Positions 7,218 to 7,923 of a stretch of 7,923 nucleotides of DNA are shown piece after piece. The first letter of the stretch is position 1. The number at the start of each line of letters is the position of its first letter. The DNA lies in assembly GCA_019308705.1 (NCBI GenBank), contig JAFDHW010000095.1:1-7923 (forward strand), read 5' to 3'. Position numbers and translations under genes: made by a program. The notes under the pieces were generated by a model that was not told the origin of the DNA, did no database searches, and was given only the letters and a program-made list of their open reading frames with translations. This DNA is from Deltaproteobacteria bacterium (GTDB lineage: Bacteria; Desulfobacterota; Desulfobacteria; Desulfobacterales; Desulfatibacillaceae).

Positions 7218-7512
7218 AGAGGACCCCCTTGGAGGGAAAGGAAGCACCTGATCCATTCGGGCCATGCCCCGCATGTGCAACTGGCATGTGATCTTCAATG
7301 GGAACCGTGGGAAGCCCGGAAGCCTCTTCAAAGAATGAAAGATACTTGGCGAAAGCGGCTTCTCCTCCACGTGCTGTCGGTGCAGTACCGGCGGACGTGT
7401 TGATTCTTATGGCGGGGAACATTGCCGTCTGTGCGAGCACGGGACTCATTTGATATCGCATTCGCTTTTTGAGAAACTTTTTCAACTGACATCCATTGGC
7501 CCAGAACCCGTG

Positions 7513-7805
7513 GGAATGCACGATGGGAAACCAACAGCACCAGCCACACGGACCCGCTCAATGCCGATACGGACGGCGACGGCATGGGCGACAACGAGGA
7601 GGGTCCGGGCAGGACCTATGAGTCGGTCGACGTGGTCACGCCCCAGGACACCACCATCTATTGCAGCCATGAGCCGGACAAAAATGGGGAGCATACCCTA
7701 TTTGTCTATCGGTTTCAACCGGTTTTTCGCGTAGGCGGCAAAGACCCGGTTGACCCGGATTATTCACGAAGCCTGATTTCCGTGCTGGCAAGGCTGGAGG
7801 GGTGA
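7513..7805 (+). pseudogene. Decayed thrombospondin type 3 repeat (calcium-binding) protein fragment
   Basis: The plus-strand frame through 7551-7604 reads DPLNADTDGDGMGDNEE, the DxDxDGxxD loop of thrombospondin type 3 repeats found in large secreted or surface proteins. Just upstream, GMHDG is read in another frame (7513-7527), while WETNSTSHTDPLN is read in the frame of the loop (from 7524). In this family GM-x-DGWE continues directly into such a segment. The sequence therefore looks as if about four bases were lost near 7524-7527. Downstream the frame continues through TYESVDVVTPQDTTIYC and HTLFVYRFQPVFRVGG, which I do not recognise. It then enters the palindromic repeat, which encodes the final 16 residues and the TGA at 7803-7805. 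There is no start codon, ribosome site or signal peptide. An ATG at 7584 inside the calcium loop could start a 73-residue frame but is unlikely to be a real gene start. The call as a gene remnant is an inference from these motifs. Confidence 0.6.
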
Positions 7806-7876
7806 AGGCGTACTTTGGTACGCCGAGCCCCGATAACGCGGCCAGCGCGGAAATCAGGCTTCGTGAATAATCCGGG
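7754..7876. repeat. Nested palindromic repeat, MITE/REP-like element
   Basis: Two 35-base arms (7754-7788 and 7842-7876) are reverse complements at 34 of 35 positions; the one mismatch would be a G-T wobble. The arms begin CCCGGATTATTCACGAAGCC and the right arm ends with its complement. Inside is a second perfect hairpin, GGCGTAC-TTTG-GTACGCC (7807-7824), flanked by a GGGG/CCCC pair (7799-7802 with 7828-7831). There is no transposase. I see no clear target site duplication at the ends. Elements with this look recur in intergenic DNA of some deltaproteobacteria as far as I recall, but I cannot confirm that here. The left arm interrupts the thrombospondin-type fragment. Confidence 0.8.
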
Positions 7877-7923
7877 CTAAATGTCCTTTCTTGACTGTAA
7901 GTGATTGAATTTGTTGGACGGAG
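7877..7923. other. Short flank to the right edge, no feature seen
   Basis: This is AT-richer DNA after the palindrome. A TTGACT hexamer occurs at about 7892 but has no matching -10 box before the window ends. Confidence 0.3.

Larger units (their letters stand above)
6951..7512. other. Intergenic region upstream of the export/radical SAM cluster
   Basis: About 560 bases have no reading frame with recognisable protein features on either strand. The promoter for the minus-strand cluster should lie here, but I see no convincing -35/-10 pair, sigma-54 site or JUMPstart-type GGCGGTAG element. The half nearer the permease is GC-rich and holds small hairpins (7151-7165, 7197-7217) and a 10-base palindrome GGGGCGCCCC (7093-7102). 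The half from about 7330 to 7500 is richer in A and T. Confidence 0.55.

Noticed and set aside
7186..7521. A 111-codon minus-strand frame in the intergenic region
   Set aside because: No ribosome site, recognisable motif or convincing composition. I cannot separate it from chance.
7741..7757. Direct repeat GACCCGG (twice, four and more bases apart) as a target site duplication of the palindrome
   Set aside because: Both copies are at the left end. No matching copy sits outside the right arm at 7877.
7754..7876. The palindrome as an integron attC site or CRISPR repeat
   Set aside because: It lacks the attC core sites and is a single copy with no spacers.

Overview
This is a GC-rich window from what is probably a Gram-negative bacterium. 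The Wzm/Wzt-type exporter points that way. GC-rich codon choice, several radical SAM enzymes and a nested palindromic repeat remind me of anaerobic Desulfobacterota (deltaproteobacteria), but that lineage is an inference from general resemblance and no marker gene proves it.

Positions 1 to 6950 hold one compact cluster on the minus strand, read from right to left. It starts with an ABC-2 family polysaccharide export permease (Wzm-like, 6036-6950). Then come two related radical SAM enzymes with an N-terminal cysteine-rich, twitch/SPASM-like segment (4590-5996 and 3197-4618). The cognate export ATPase with a Wzt-type C-terminal domain follows (1716-3200), then a third, compact radical SAM protein with five C-terminal cysteines (893-1732). 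The last gene runs off the left edge (1-896): a fourth radical SAM protein whose first ~90 residues look like the nucleotide-binding half of a short-chain dehydrogenase/reductase (SDR). Four of the five junctions are overlaps, two of them 4-base ATGA overlaps. The fifth is a 39-base gap. One transcript with coupled translation is likely.

Positions 6951 to about 7512 contain no convincing gene, only some GC-rich hairpins. On the plus strand, 7513-7805 holds a decayed fragment of a thrombospondin type 3 (calcium-binding) repeat protein. It has an apparent frameshift and ends inside a 123-base nested palindromic repeat (7754-7876), which supplies its last codons and stop.

Reading the cluster together (inference): the permease and ATPase would export an undecaprenyl-linked glycan or similar surface polymer. 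The radical SAM enzymes would modify that polymer, its sugar precursors or an accompanying substrate. Known twitch-type radical SAM enzymes such as BtrN oxidise aminocyclitols, and the SDR-like segment also suggests sugar redox chemistry. No glycosyltransferase and no obvious RiPP precursor peptide is visible, so the substrate is unknown. Four radical SAM genes interleaved with a Wzm/Wzt pair, one of them carrying a half-SDR domain, is the most unusual feature of the window.
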